The position numbers and the translations under genes were made by a program. Positions 8,271-19,796 of a stretch of 35,722 nucleotides of DNA are shown piece after piece. Below the pieces are notes generated by a model. That model made no database searches. It was not told the origin of the DNA and worked only from the letters and a program-made list of their open reading frames with translations. Numbering within the stretch: position 1 is the stretch's first letter; each line of letters opens with the position of its first letter. Origin of the DNA: Anaerolineales bacterium (GTDB taxonomy: Bacteria > Chloroflexota > Anaerolineae > Anaerolineales > UBA6663); assembly GCA_016789175.1 (NCBI GenBank), contig JAEURK010000307.1, positions 1-35,722 of the forward strand. The letters are read 5' to 3'.

Positions 8271-8846
8271 TCAGCGCAACTCGCCCGAGTCGAGCATGGC
8301 CAGGATGCGATCGCGGTAGGTCAAATCGCGGCCAGGGAGCTCGGGGTGCAGCTGCGCTCCGACTTCGAAGAAGTAGCGTCGGTCGCGGCCGAGCGCCTGC
8401 CCGGCGGCGGTGTGCATGTCGAGCGCGTAATCCGGGATCGACGGCCGGGCCGTGCCGTTGGCCACGGCAGCCATGACCCAGTTGATCATCTCGTCGCTGG
8501 TGCGATCCTTCCGACAGGCGCACAGATATCGGACGGCATGGACAGCGAAGAGTTTGCGCTCACCGACGCTGCGATCGAACCCGCGCACCGTCTGATACAG
8601 AGCATGCAACAAGACCGGGGCGTTCACGTCTCCGAAACCGACATCCTCGACCGCGATCACGAGCAGCCGTTGCCAGAGATAGTCCTCGAGCGCGGGGCTG
8701 GTCAGGATCATCTCGTAGGCCAGCAACACCGCGTTCTCGGTGTTTCCACGCCGGATCTCTTTCTGCAGCGCCGAAATGACCTGATCGGCCGCGAGGTCGT
8801 GATAGGTCCTGACCGACACCCAGGGATCGCGAGTCGTTTGAGCCAT
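8271..8846 (-). CDS. MgsA/RarA C-terminal-like protein without the AAA+ ATPase domain
   Basis: A 191-residue protein matching the C-terminal oligomerisation region of the replication-associated ATPase MgsA/RarA (pattern ALQKEIRRGNTENAVLLAYEMI, then RLLVIAVEDVGFGD). The usual N-terminal AAA+ module of about 250 residues with Walker A and B motifs is absent, and nothing upstream in the frame supplies it. The start is placed at 8846, where GAGAGGGG precedes ATG at a normal spacing; the longer frame upstream is low-complexity. It may be an independent small family that uses this helical domain, or a remnant of a split gene. The open frame is intact and the codon use looks normal, which argues for a real gene. 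Confidence 0.75.
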   Translation of the reverse strand: MAQTTRDPWVSVRTYHDLAADQVISALQKEIRRGNTENAVLLAYEMILTSPALEDYLWQRLLVIAVEDVGFGDVNAPVLLHALYQTVRGFDRSVGERKLFAVHAVRYLCACRKDRTSDEMINWVMAAVANGTARPSIPDYALDMHTAAGQALGRDRRYFFEVGAQLHPELPGRDLTYRDRILAMLDSGELR

Positions 8847-9004
8847 TGAAACACCCCTCTCATCGTCTTGATAATGTGGAGCACGCCTGCGACGAGCGGA
8901 CCCTGACCGGGTCACTGCCCGCTCGCAAAGCGAGTATAACAGCCGTGATCTCGTTCCCGCGCTCAACGGGCCGCAGGCCTGCACCGGCCCGATGGATTCT
9001 GCTC

Positions 9005-9010
9005 TACAAT
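9005..9010 (+). promoter_or_regulatory. -10-like box implying a leaderless start for the glycosyltransferase gene
   Basis: TACAAT ends nine bases before the ATG at 9019 and there is no Shine-Dalgarno sequence in between. This places transcription initiation at or near the start codon and supports 9019 rather than the in-frame ATG at 8992, which lies upstream of the box. Confidence 0.4.
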
Positions 9011-9018
9011 CATCGGCC

Positions 9019-11544
9019 ATGACGTCACCCCCGGTTCCGGCCGCTGCGGCGAAGCACACCCCGCTCCTACTGGTCATTCTGCTGCTTGTCGCGGGTATCG
9101 GCCTGTTCTGGGGCTGGCAGGTCTTTTGGTTCCTGACCGACGACTCGTTCATCTTCTATCGCTACGTCAGTAACAGCGTGCTCGGCTACGGCTACACCTG
9201 GAACCTGCCACCGCACCGGCCGGTCGAGGGCTACACCAGCTTTCTGTGGGTGCTGTTGCTCGACGGAACCTGGCGCCTGACCGGCAGTCAACCACCGGAC
9301 TCGGCCAATGTCCTTTCGCTGGCGTCGGCGTATGTGACGACCGCGCTGACCCTCCTGATGCTGTGGCGTCTCGAGTTGCGCCCGGCGCTGCAACGCATGC
9401 GCTTGCCGCTGATACTCCTGGCGCTGGCGGGGGTTCTGACCAATCGCACGTTCCTGGCCTGGACCAGCTCGGGCCTCGAGACGGCGCTGTTCAATGCGCT
9501 GCTGACCGCCTGGGTGTACGTCGTCCTTTTCGTTAGCCCAACCCAGCGGTGGCGCTGGCTGCTCGTGACCGCGACGGCGACACTCAGCGCACTGACACGC
9601 CCGGATGGCCTGCTCCTGGTGGTCGCCAGCGGCGCGCTGGTGGTTCTGGCGGCTGTCGGTGGGCCAAGACCACGCAGGCCCAAAACGGATTGGGTGCTGG
9701 CGGGAATGCCGTTTCTTGGCCTGGCCATCCACTTTCTGTGGCGCAGGTCGTATTACGGTGAATGGCTGCCGAACACGTTCGCGGCCAAGTACGTCAGCGC
9801 CTGGCCCGAAAGCGGCTGGCGTTATGCCTTGTCGTTTGTGATCGAATATGCCTTGTGGTTCTGGCTGGGCCTGGCCGTTGTGTTCATAGCCCTCAACCTC
9901 AGTCCGATCTGGCGGCGGATCCGCGCCGGATGGTCCGCCACGAGAGGCCTACAGGGACTTCCGATCTCGGCGCTGAGCGGCGTCGTGGCCGTCGGCGCCC
10001 TGGGCGCGCACTTCGCGTACTACACGTTCGTCATCGGCGGCGACTTCTTCGAGTATCGAGTCTATAGTCATCTGGTCGGGCTGCTGTTCGTCTCCAGCAT
10101 CTGGCTGATCAACGCCGTCAATTGGGGGCCGCGGCGCGCTTTGGCTTACCTCAGCCTGTTTGTAGCGTGTGGCCTCCCAATCCCGTGGACGCATTGGCAG
10201 TTGTCGCAGCCGCTGACGACCCGCGAGCAGACCCAGCCCCTGATCCTGGCGGTCGCGCCCCACCTGCCGGCTTTCGCACAGGCCTACGTCGGTCTGTTCG
10301 ACGATCTCCAGGCCTGGTTGATCACTCACGGCGTCTGCGTCCGCCACCAGACCCACAAGATCTTCGTCCAAGAGCGTCTGGCGCTCTATCCGAGCCGCGA
10401 CCGCGGCCTGTTGATAGCGCCTGACCCTCATCCGACGTTTGTGGCCGGGGCTGTCGGCGTCATCAGTTGGCAGTATCCAACGGTCAACATCCTCGATTCG
10501 CTGGGCTTGAACGATTTCGTGATCGCGCGAAATCCGACTGATCCCGATCGACCGCGCTTCATGGCCCACGACCGGTTTGCGCCGCCGGGTTACTTGGAGT
10601 GCTTCGAACCCAACTTCAAAATGGTGGCCGACAACAAGTACGTGGTCGCTCAACGGATCGGCGACACGCCCCAACGCATCCCGGACTGCGAATCCCGCGA
10701 CTGGCCGGCCGGAGCGTCACTGCCCGTACGCGACGACGGCGAGCACCCCCCCGAGAACCTGGAGCTGGCCCAGCGCGCCCCGGCCGTCGATCGCTATCTC
10801 TGGACCATCTGGCCGGCCGACCCGACCTATCTGTATGTCGTGCCACCCGATCAGGACGGGACGCAAACAGCGGCCGAGCTCAATGCGGCCCTCAACCGTT
10901 ACGCCGGCCCAGCCTGCCTCGTTTGGCAGCCGGCCGGGGCCGGGGCACGGCCCTATCTGTTCACCTTCCTGCCTGGGCAGCGCCGCCCACCGCTCTCCGA
11001 GGTTCAGACTCGCTTCCCGTGGGCAAGCATCGTCGACGAAAGCAACCTGGCCGAACCGTTCGCTTACAACCTGGCGTATGCAGCCCCTTATGAAGCGCCC
11101 GCGGTTGTCGCCCCCGAGCAGCGCCACGAGGCCGTCTGGTCGAACCACCTGGCCCTGCTCGGACTTGATCTTGACGCCGACAGCGTGGCACCCGGCGACA
11201 CCGTCTGGCTCACGCTGTATCAAAGCGTCACGGCGCCCTTGAGCGATGCATCCTTCAGCTTCTTCGTGCACCTGCTGAATGACGCCAACCCGACCGGCCC
11301 CGAGCTGATTGCCCAGGATGATGGTGAGGCTTGCCGTGGCCTCTACCCGGTCACCGCCTGGGAGGCCGACACGCTGATCGCATTCCGGGTCGCCCTGGTT
11401 GTGCCCGAAACCACGCCGCCGGGCGCATACACGCTGGTCATGGGCCTATACAACTGGCAGACCGGACAACGCCTCGCCCTGACGCAACCGGTCGGCGACG
11501 CAGACAGCGTCACGTTGTCGACGATCGTCGTTCGTCACCGTTAG
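9019..11544 (+). CDS. Polytopic GT-C type glycosyltransferase-like membrane protein
   Basis: An 841-residue protein. About ten membrane segments fill residues 15-390. After the first segment the loop reads LTDDSFIFYRYVSN followed by PVEGYTSFLW, the acidic DD loop and EGYTS pattern of GT-C enzymes related to mycobacterial arabinofuranosyltransferases and ZomB-like proteins. These transfer sugars from polyprenyl-phosphate donors on the outer face of the membrane. The C-terminal half is soluble and ends in a beta-sandwich-like segment (LALLGLDLDADSVAPGDTVWL to the end) often seen appended to Chloroflexota glycosyltransferases. Donor and acceptor are unknown. The gene stands alone, flanked by a convergent gene behind and a 416-base gap ahead. 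Confidence 0.78.
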   Translation: MTSPPVPAAAAKHTPLLLVILLLVAGIGLFWGWQVFWFLTDDSFIFYRYVSNSVLGYGYTWNLPPHRPVEGYTSFLWVLLLDGTWRLTGSQPPDSANVLSLASAYVTTALTLLMLWRLELRPALQRMRLPLILLALAGVLTNRTFLAWTSSGLETALFNALLTAWVYVVLFVSPTQRWRWLLVTATATLSALTRPDGLLLVVASGALVVLAAVGGPRPRRPKTDWVLAGMPFLGLAIHFLWRRSYYGEWLPNTFAAKYVSAWPESGWRYALSFVIEYALWFWLGLAVVFIALNLSPIWRRIRAGWSATRGLQGLPISALSGVVAVGALGAHFAYYTFVIGGDFFEYRVYSHLVGLLFVSSIWLINAVNWGPRRALAYLSLFVACGLPIPWTHWQLSQPLTTREQTQPLILAVAPHLPAFAQAYVGLFDDLQAWLITHGVCVRHQTHKIFVQERLALYPSRDRGLLIAPDPHPTFVAGAVGVISWQYPTVNILDSLGLNDFVIARNPTDPDRPRFMAHDRFAPPGYLECFEPNFKMVADNKYVVAQRIGDTPQRIPDCESRDWPAGASLPVRDDGEHPPENLELAQRAPAVDRYLWTIWPADPTYLYVVPPDQDGTQTAAELNAALNRYAGPACLVWQPAGAGARPYLFTFLPGQRRPPLSEVQTRFPWASIVDESNLAEPFAYNLAYAAPYEAPAVVAPEQRHEAVWSNHLALLGLDLDADSVAPGDTVWLTLYQSVTAPLSDASFSFFVHLLNDANPTGPELIAQDDGEACRGLYPVTAWEADTLIAFRVALVVPETTPPGAYTLVMGLYNWQTGQRLALTQPVGDADSVTLSTIVVRHR

Positions 11545-11960
11545 CACCGCGCCCGGCCCACGCGCCGACCACCACATGCAGCCGGGCCCCATCGGAGGGT
11601 CACCGGGGCCCCTGGCCAGCCCAAAGGCAACGCGTGTCTGGCATCGGCTCGATCGACGGCACGACGCTCCGGCGCTGGTGCCTGCCCGGTGCCGGTCACG
11701 GGATTGAGCGTCACCGCCCACCGGAGACCCACCTGGGTGACAGGCATTGGCCGGGTCTTACCCGAATGGACACCCTGGCGGGGCGCGATTCCTCTGAAAA
11801 TACCGATTGGGTCGAAAACCCGACACACGTCATCCAAGTTAGAGTAATCCATCACTAGGGCCCACCAGACGTTTCGGATATGCATAAGGGTTAGTGTTCA
11901 GGTGTGTTCTGTTGACCTTTATGTCGACTACATTCCCGCATGCCTGGATCTGGAGCCCTA
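11545..11960. other. Intergenic region upstream of nifJ, no gene seen
   Basis: This 416-base gap contains only frames with low-complexity translations. Near its right end there is a direct repeat GTGTTC at 11894-11899 and 11904-11909, spaced one helical turn, and a CGGATATGCAT stretch around 11875. TTGACC at 11912 and TACATT at 11929 look like promoter elements but are only 11 bases apart, so they cannot form one standard promoter. GGAG at 11952-11955 is the nifJ ribosome-binding site. Confidence 0.5.
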
Positions 11961-15590
<3,630 letters not shown>

Positions 15591-15647
15591 GTCATCGGTG
15601 CTGGCGGCGGCCGCTCGCGGTCGCCGCCAATACCTGTGGGGGATACC

Positions 15648-16676
15648 ATGCCCGATCTTTCAACCCGTTACCTCGGACTCGATCTCAAAGGGCCGCTCGT
15701 ACCCGCGGCCTCGCCCCTGAGCCGCGACCTTAGCAAGCTGCGCCAGATGGAAGACTCCGGGGCCGCAGCGGTCGTGCTGCACTCGCTCTTTGAAGAGCAA
15801 ATCGCGCACGAGTCGAACGCCCTCGACTTCTTCCTGACCCACGGCTCCGACAGCTACGCCGAGGCGCTCTCGTACTTTCCGGAGCCGGTGGCCTATCGAC
15901 TTGGGCCGCAGCAATACCTCGAACACATTCACAAGGCCAAAGCCAGCCTGGGCATCCCCGTGATCGCCAGCCTGAACGGCATTTCGACCGGCGGCTGGTC
16001 GCGGCGGGTGACCGACGTCGACTGGATCCGTTACGCGCGCCTGATCCAGGAAGCCGGCGCAGATGCGCTCGAGTTGAACCTGTACTTCGTCCCGACCGAC
16101 CCGGAGCTGAGCGGCGATCAGGTCGAGGACCTGTATGCCGACCTGCTGATCGACGTCAAGCGTCTGATCGACATTCCGGTCGCCATGAAGCTGGGGCCCT
16201 ACTTCAGCAGCTTCTCGAACATGGCCCGGCGGCTGACCCATGCCGGCGCCAACGGCCTGGTGCTGTTCAATCGCTTCTATCAGCCGGACCTCGACATCGA
16301 GAACCTCGAGGTGACACCCCATCTGCTCCTCAGCCATCGCGACGAGCTGCGGCTGCCGCTGCGCTGGATCGCCATCCTCTATGGGCGCGTCGCCGCCGAC
16401 CTGGCGCTTTCGACGGGCGTCCACACCACCGAGGATGTCATCAAAGGCATCATGGCCGGCGCCAGCGTCACGATGATGGCCTCGGCCCTGATGCGCAATG
16501 GTATCTCGCACCTGAACGCGGTTCAGGACGGTCTGTTGCGCTGGATGGAAGAGCATGAATACGAATCGCTGTCGCAGATGCGCGGCAGCCTCAGCCAAAA
16601 GTCCGTAGCCTTCCCGGCGGCCTACGAGCGCGCACAGTACGTGCAGATCGTGGGCACGCTCGACACCGGGCGCTGA
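15648..16676 (+). CDS. Dihydroorotate dehydrogenase-like flavoprotein
   Basis: A 342-residue TIM-barrel flavoprotein of the dihydroorotate dehydrogenase-like group found next to nifJ in many anaerobes. Visible features are the N-terminal [25 protein letters not shown], the VIASLNG strand, [21 protein letters not shown] (Lys near the FMN phosphate) and [16 protein letters not shown] at the C-terminal phosphate-binding site. It lacks the ordinary pyrimidine-pathway context, so orotate synthesis is not assured; a role coupled to PFOR has been assumed elsewhere but I know of no proof. The ATG at 15648 follows a GGGGGA site. The gap to nifJ (57 bases) can form a GC-rich hairpin, GGCGGCG paired with CGCCGCC. 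A strong terminator follows. Confidence 0.88.
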   Translation: MPDLSTRYLGLDLKGPLVPAASPLSRDLSKLRQMEDSGAAAVVLHSLFEEQIAHESNALDFFLTHGSDSYAEALSYFPEPVAYRLGPQQYLEHIHKAKASLGIPVIASLNGISTGGWSRRVTDVDWIRYARLIQEAGADALELNLYFVPTDPELSGDQVEDLYADLLIDVKRLIDIPVAMKLGPYFSSFSNMARRLTHAGANGLVLFNRFYQPDLDIENLEVTPHLLLSHRDELRLPLRWIAILYGRVAADLALSTGVHTTEDVIKGIMAGASVTMMASALMRNGISHLNAVQDGLLRWMEEHEYESLSQMRGSLSQKSVAFPAAYERAQYVQIVGTLDTGR

Positions 16677-16702
16677 ACCACCTTCACAACGAGTGTCCCT
16701 GG

Positions 16703-16736
16703 ACAGCGCGGGTCGCCTTGAGGCAACCCGCGCTGT
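16703..16736 (+). terminator. Hairpin terminator after nifJ-DHOD
   Basis: ACAGCGCGGGT (16703-16713) pairs with ACCCGCGCTGT (16726-16736). After one C/A mismatch GCC pairs with GGC around a TTGA loop. TTTGGTTT follows. It lies 27 bases after the DHOD-like stop codon and should end the nifJ transcript. Confidence 0.75.
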
Positions 16737-16895
16737 TTGGTTTCGGCTCCGCGCGGGGACCTTACCGGCCCCGACCCCGGTCTCCCCGGCCAGTCAGGGC
16801 TGCGAGTCGTGACCGGCCCAAGATGACATTCGTCACGGCAGTCCAATGCAAGTTGTGGTTGCGGCCAATCGCGCTATCATTTAATATTGCAAATG

Positions 16896-16913
16896 GTTGC
16901 AGAATCTAGCAAC
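16896..16913 (+). promoter_or_regulatory. Candidate operator in front of the HTH-PocR gene
   Basis: GTTGC (16896-16900) and GCAAC (16909-16913) form an 8-base-spaced dyad, with further TTGC/GCAA copies on both sides (TTGCAA at 16888-16893, GCAGCA after it). The dyad contains the hexamer TAGCAA (16907-16912), repeated twice in front of the octaheme cytochrome gene. It could be a site for the HTH-PocR protein itself. The intergenic region from 16677 to 16974 holds otherwise only the terminator and an AT-rich stretch (16875-16890) that could be the promoter. Confidence 0.35.
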
Positions 16914-16974
16914 TGCAGCAGGCCGAAAAACCAGCCGCACAGGCGGCACTTCCGACGACCGCAGGAAACGCCCT

Positions 16975-17736
16975 ATGGACGACCTTCTTACCACGAAAGA
17001 GCTGCTGGACCTTCTGAAGATCGACCGGACGACCGTTTATCGGATGTTGAACGATGGTCGCCTCTCCGGTGTCAAAGTGGGCGGACAGTGGCGCTTCCCG
17101 CGCAAGGATGTCACGGCACTGCTCTCGGGCAAAGCCACAGAACCGGACAATCCTTTGGTCAGCGCCGAGATTCTGCCGGTGCATTGCCTCCAGGGTATCC
17201 AGAGCGTTTTTGCCGAAGTGGCCTCACTTGGCGCCGTCACGACAACGCCGGAAGGCGAGCCGCTGACCGAGATCAGCAACTCCTGCGCCTTCTGTAACTT
17301 GATTCAGAGCTCTCCCAGTGGGAGAAAGGCCTGCACCACATCCTGGCAACAGCTGGCCCACAAGCCCGAACATCGCACGCCCTTCGTATCGTGCCATGCC
17401 GGCCTGCAGTACGCCCGAGCCCGGATCGAGATCGACGGAGCTTATGTGGCGATGCTGATCGCCGGGCAGTTCCACGCCGCACTGCCGGACCCCGTCGAAG
17501 AGGCCGCCCGTATCAAAGCCCTGGCCGACGCGCACGGCCTGGATGCCGGCGAGCTGGCCTCGGCCGCGCAGGATCTTCCCGTGCTGAGCGCCAGGCACCG
17601 CGAACGGATCGGGAGCTGGCTCGAGACAGTGGCCGGGACCTTCGAGATGATCGGCCATGAACGCGCGGAATTGATGCAACGGCTGCGCCGCATCGCCGAG
17701 ATGAGCGCCTTTGATAGCCAGAGCGCCGCGCCATAG
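16975..17736 (+). CDS. HTH (excisionase/MerR-like) regulator with PocR-type sensor domain
   Basis: A 253-residue probable transcription regulator. Residues 1-50 form a helix-turn-helix of the excisionase type (LLTTKELLDLLKIDRTTVYRML, then VGGQWRFPRKDV). Residues about 60-180 match the PocR ligand-binding domain, with four conserved Cys: C104 and C107 (SCAFC), C120 (GRKACTTSW) and C140 in SCHAGL, then MLIAGQFH. PocR domains are thought to bind small organic ligands or metal/heme-type cofactors; the ligand here is unknown. The ATG at 16975 follows AGGAA by seven bases, so the longer TTG-started frame is rejected. It heads the sulfur/cytochrome cluster, 44 bases before an ArsR gene, and most likely controls it. 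Confidence 0.85.
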   Translation: MDDLLTTKELLDLLKIDRTTVYRMLNDGRLSGVKVGGQWRFPRKDVTALLSGKATEPDNPLVSAEILPVHCLQGIQSVFAEVASLGAVTTTPEGEPLTEISNSCAFCNLIQSSPSGRKACTTSWQQLAHKPEHRTPFVSCHAGLQYARARIEIDGAYVAMLIAGQFHAALPDPVEEAARIKALADAHGLDAGELASAAQDLPVLSARHRERIGSWLETVAGTFEMIGHERAELMQRLRRIAEMSAFDSQSAAP

Positions 17737-17780
17737 CCGGCCTACGGCGGCGCCCCACAGGCGCAGAACAAGCGACCGAC

Positions 17781-18122
17781 ATGTCTACACCCGAGGTATT
17801 CAAGCTCCAAGCCGAATTCTGCCAACGGATGAGCAACGCCCCACGCCTGCAGGTATTGCATGCGCTGCGCTCCGGTCCCAGTCGGGTCAGTGACCTGGCT
17901 GACGCCACGGGCCTCGCCCCTGCAGCCGTCTCCCGTCACCTGTCGGTGCTTCGGGGGGGCAACATCGTCACGGCCGAGCGCAATGCCCAGGAGATCGTGT
18001 ACGCCATTGCCAACCCCAAGGTGGCTGAGATTTGCGACCTGATGCGCTCCGTCCTGGCCGAACAACTGCGCCACAACGCTACAGTAGCCGATGCCTTTGA
18101 CCCGGATAGGTCGGCGCCCTGA
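17781..18122 (+). CDS. ArsR-family winged-helix repressor (first copy)
   Basis: A 113-residue ArsR/SmtB-type repressor. The recognition helix is in LAPAAVSRHLSVLRGGNIV and the wing in TAERNAQEIVYAI. The metal-binding ELCVCDL motif of arsenic and cadmium sensors is replaced by RVSDLADAT, so a metal sensor of that class is unlikely. Two Cys are present, C14 in the first helix and C85 near the C-terminal dimer helix. Two-cysteine ArsR proteins such as SqrR/BigR sense persulfide by forming a polysulfide bridge, but their cysteines sit elsewhere, so this is only an analogy. Its position between the HTH-PocR gene and the octaheme cytochrome gene suggests control of the latter. Confidence 0.85.
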   Translation: MSTPEVFKLQAEFCQRMSNAPRLQVLHALRSGPSRVSDLADATGLAPAAVSRHLSVLRGGNIVTAERNAQEIVYAIANPKVAEICDLMRSVLAEQLRHNATVADAFDPDRSAP

Positions 18123-18281
18123 TCTGCCGGCCCCGCCTGCCCACAACTGCCTCTCTTGCTCCCCCTCGATCGTGGCCCTGCGCGGCTGCTGTTATGTCCG
18201 CCTGTTCGTGATATTCCTCACAAATTCCGGTGACATCAGGCCTTTTCGGCTGGCGGAATACGAGAATACTATTTCAAACAG

Positions 18282-18297
18282 TAGCAAGTTATAGCAA
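18282..18297 (+). promoter_or_regulatory. Direct repeat TAGCAA in the cytochrome promoter
   Basis: TAGCAA occurs at 18282-18287 and again at 18292-18297, exactly ten bases apart, one helical turn. The second copy overlaps a TATAGC -10-like box (18290-18295). The same hexamer is in the dyad before the HTH-PocR gene. Spacing and position suggest an activator or repressor site just ahead of the octaheme cytochrome gene. Confidence 0.4.
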
Positions 18298-18316
18298 ACG
18301 ATGCAGGAGATGCTTC

Positions 18317-19759
18317 TTGAAGGGCATACAGGTCTGGCTTACAGGGTTGATTGTCACAGTCGCCGCGATCGCGCTACCGGTCCTGTTCTTCAGCACCAAA
18401 CCGGTTGAGGCCGGGATCTCACCAGCGGCGGCCCTGCCGCAGCACACGATACACACGAGTCACGTCGATCTGATGCCCGGGCCTTACGCGACCGGCCAGG
18501 AGGTCACAATGGCCTGCCTGACCTGCCATCCCGACTCGGCCGGCGAGGTCATGAAGACCAGCCACTGGACCTGGGAGAGCGAGCCCTTCACCGTCCCCGG
18601 CCGAGACGAACCCGTGACGATCGGCAAGATCAATCAGATCAACAACTTTTGCATCAGCGCGATCGGCAATCAGAAGAGCTGCAGCAGTTGCCACGTCGGT
18701 TACGGCTGGGAAGAGGGCACGGCCAACGCCAACCTGGCCCAGGCCGAAAACGTTGACTGCCTGGTCTGTCACGCCCAAAGCAGTTACGCCAAGGGCAGCT
18801 ACGGCGACCCGGCTGAGGGCATCGACCTGGCCGCAGCAGCCCAAAGTGTCGCGGCGCCGGGGCGGGCCCAGTGCGGCAGCTGCCACTTCAACGGCGGTGG
18901 CGGCAACGGCGTCAAACACGGCGACCTCGACACCAGTTTGAGCTACGCGGTGGCCGAGACCGACGTGCATATGGGCGAGTTCGATCTGGTTTGCACCGAT
19001 TGCCATGTCACGCACGAACACAGTATCCAGGGGCGCCTGGTGGCCGACAACATCGTGGTCGAACCGAGCGAACAGGTCGCGTGCACCGACTGCCACGTCG
19101 GCGCGGTCCATACCGATGAACGGCTGAACACACACACCTCGGCCGTGGCCTGCCAGACCTGCCACATCCCGTCGATGGCGACCCAGGACCCGACCAAGAT
19201 GTACTGGGATTGGTCGACGGCCGGCCTGAAGGCCGAAGAGGATGATCACTACACCTATCTGAACATTAAGGGCAACTTCGAGTACGCGACCAATGTTCAG
19301 CCGGAGTACGTATGGTTCAACGGCAATCTGGCTGAGCGCTACTTGCTCGGCGACCCGATCGACCCGAGCCGGCCGACCATGATCAACCTCCCGGCCGGCG
19401 CGATCGACGACCCAACCGCCAGGATCTTCCCTTTCAAGATCCACATCGCCCGGCAGCCGTACGACACGGAGTTCAACTACCTGCTGGCGCCGATCACGGC
19501 CGGCCCCGACGGTTTCTGGACGACGTTCGACTGGGACAACGCCTTCCGACTGGCTGAGGCGCGCATGGGTCTGGCGTACAGCGGGAACTACAGCTTCACC
19601 GAGACCTGGATGTACTGGCCGACCACGCACATGGTGCAACCCAAGGAAAACGCGCTGCAGTGTAACGACTGCCACACGGCCAACGGTCGGCTGGACTGGG
19701 AAGCCCTCGGCTACCCCGGCGATCCGATGGACTGGGGCGGGCGCACCCCTCAGCCATGA
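18317..19759 (+). CDS. Octaheme c-type cytochrome, tetrathionate reductase (Otr) family
   Basis: A 480-residue exported multiheme cytochrome. Eight CxxCH motifs bind heme c, with first Cys at 67, 122, 148, 186, 226, 256, 279 and 449. The early sequence MKTSHWTW and NNFCISAIGNQKSCSSCHVGYGW matches the octaheme tetrathionate reductase family, whose Shewanella member reduces tetrathionate, nitrite and hydroxylamine in vitro. I place the start at TTG 18317 because AGGAGA lies six bases upstream and the product then opens with a clean signal/anchor (MKGIQVWLTGLIVTVAAI, cut or anchored before VEAG); the GTG-started frame at 18230 adds 29 unlikely residues. It should act outside the cytoplasmic membrane. 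The next gene supplies a membrane cytochrome b, and sulfur genes downstream favour a sulfur substrate. Confidence 0.9.
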   Translation: MKGIQVWLTGLIVTVAAIALPVLFFSTKPVEAGISPAAALPQHTIHTSHVDLMPGPYATGQEVTMACLTCHPDSAGEVMKTSHWTWESEPFTVPGRDEPVTIGKINQINNFCISAIGNQKSCSSCHVGYGWEEGTANANLAQAENVDCLVCHAQSSYAKGSYGDPAEGIDLAAAAQSVAAPGRAQCGSCHFNGGGGNGVKHGDLDTSLSYAVAETDVHMGEFDLVCTDCHVTHEHSIQGRLVADNIVVEPSEQVACTDCHVGAVHTDERLNTHTSAVACQTCHIPSMATQDPTKMYWDWSTAGLKAEEDDHYTYLNIKGNFEYATNVQPEYVWFNGNLAERYLLGDPIDPSRPTMINLPAGAIDDPTARIFPFKIHIARQPYDTEFNYLLAPITAGPDGFWTTFDWDNAFRLAEARMGLAYSGNYSFTETWMYWPTTHMVQPKENALQCNDCHTANGRLDWEALGYPGDPMDWGGRTPQP

Positions 19760-19796
19760 ACGCTGCGCCTGAGTTTACCCACCCGGAGCAACTGTG

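Noticed and set aside
11912..11934. TTGACC and TACATT as a nifJ promoter.
   Set aside because: The spacer is about 11 bases, far below the usual 16-18.
18230..18316. GTG-started N-terminal extension of the octaheme cytochrome.
   Set aside because: It has no ribosome-binding site, precedes the probable promoter elements, and places 29 hydrophilic residues before the signal sequence; TTG at 18317 fits better.
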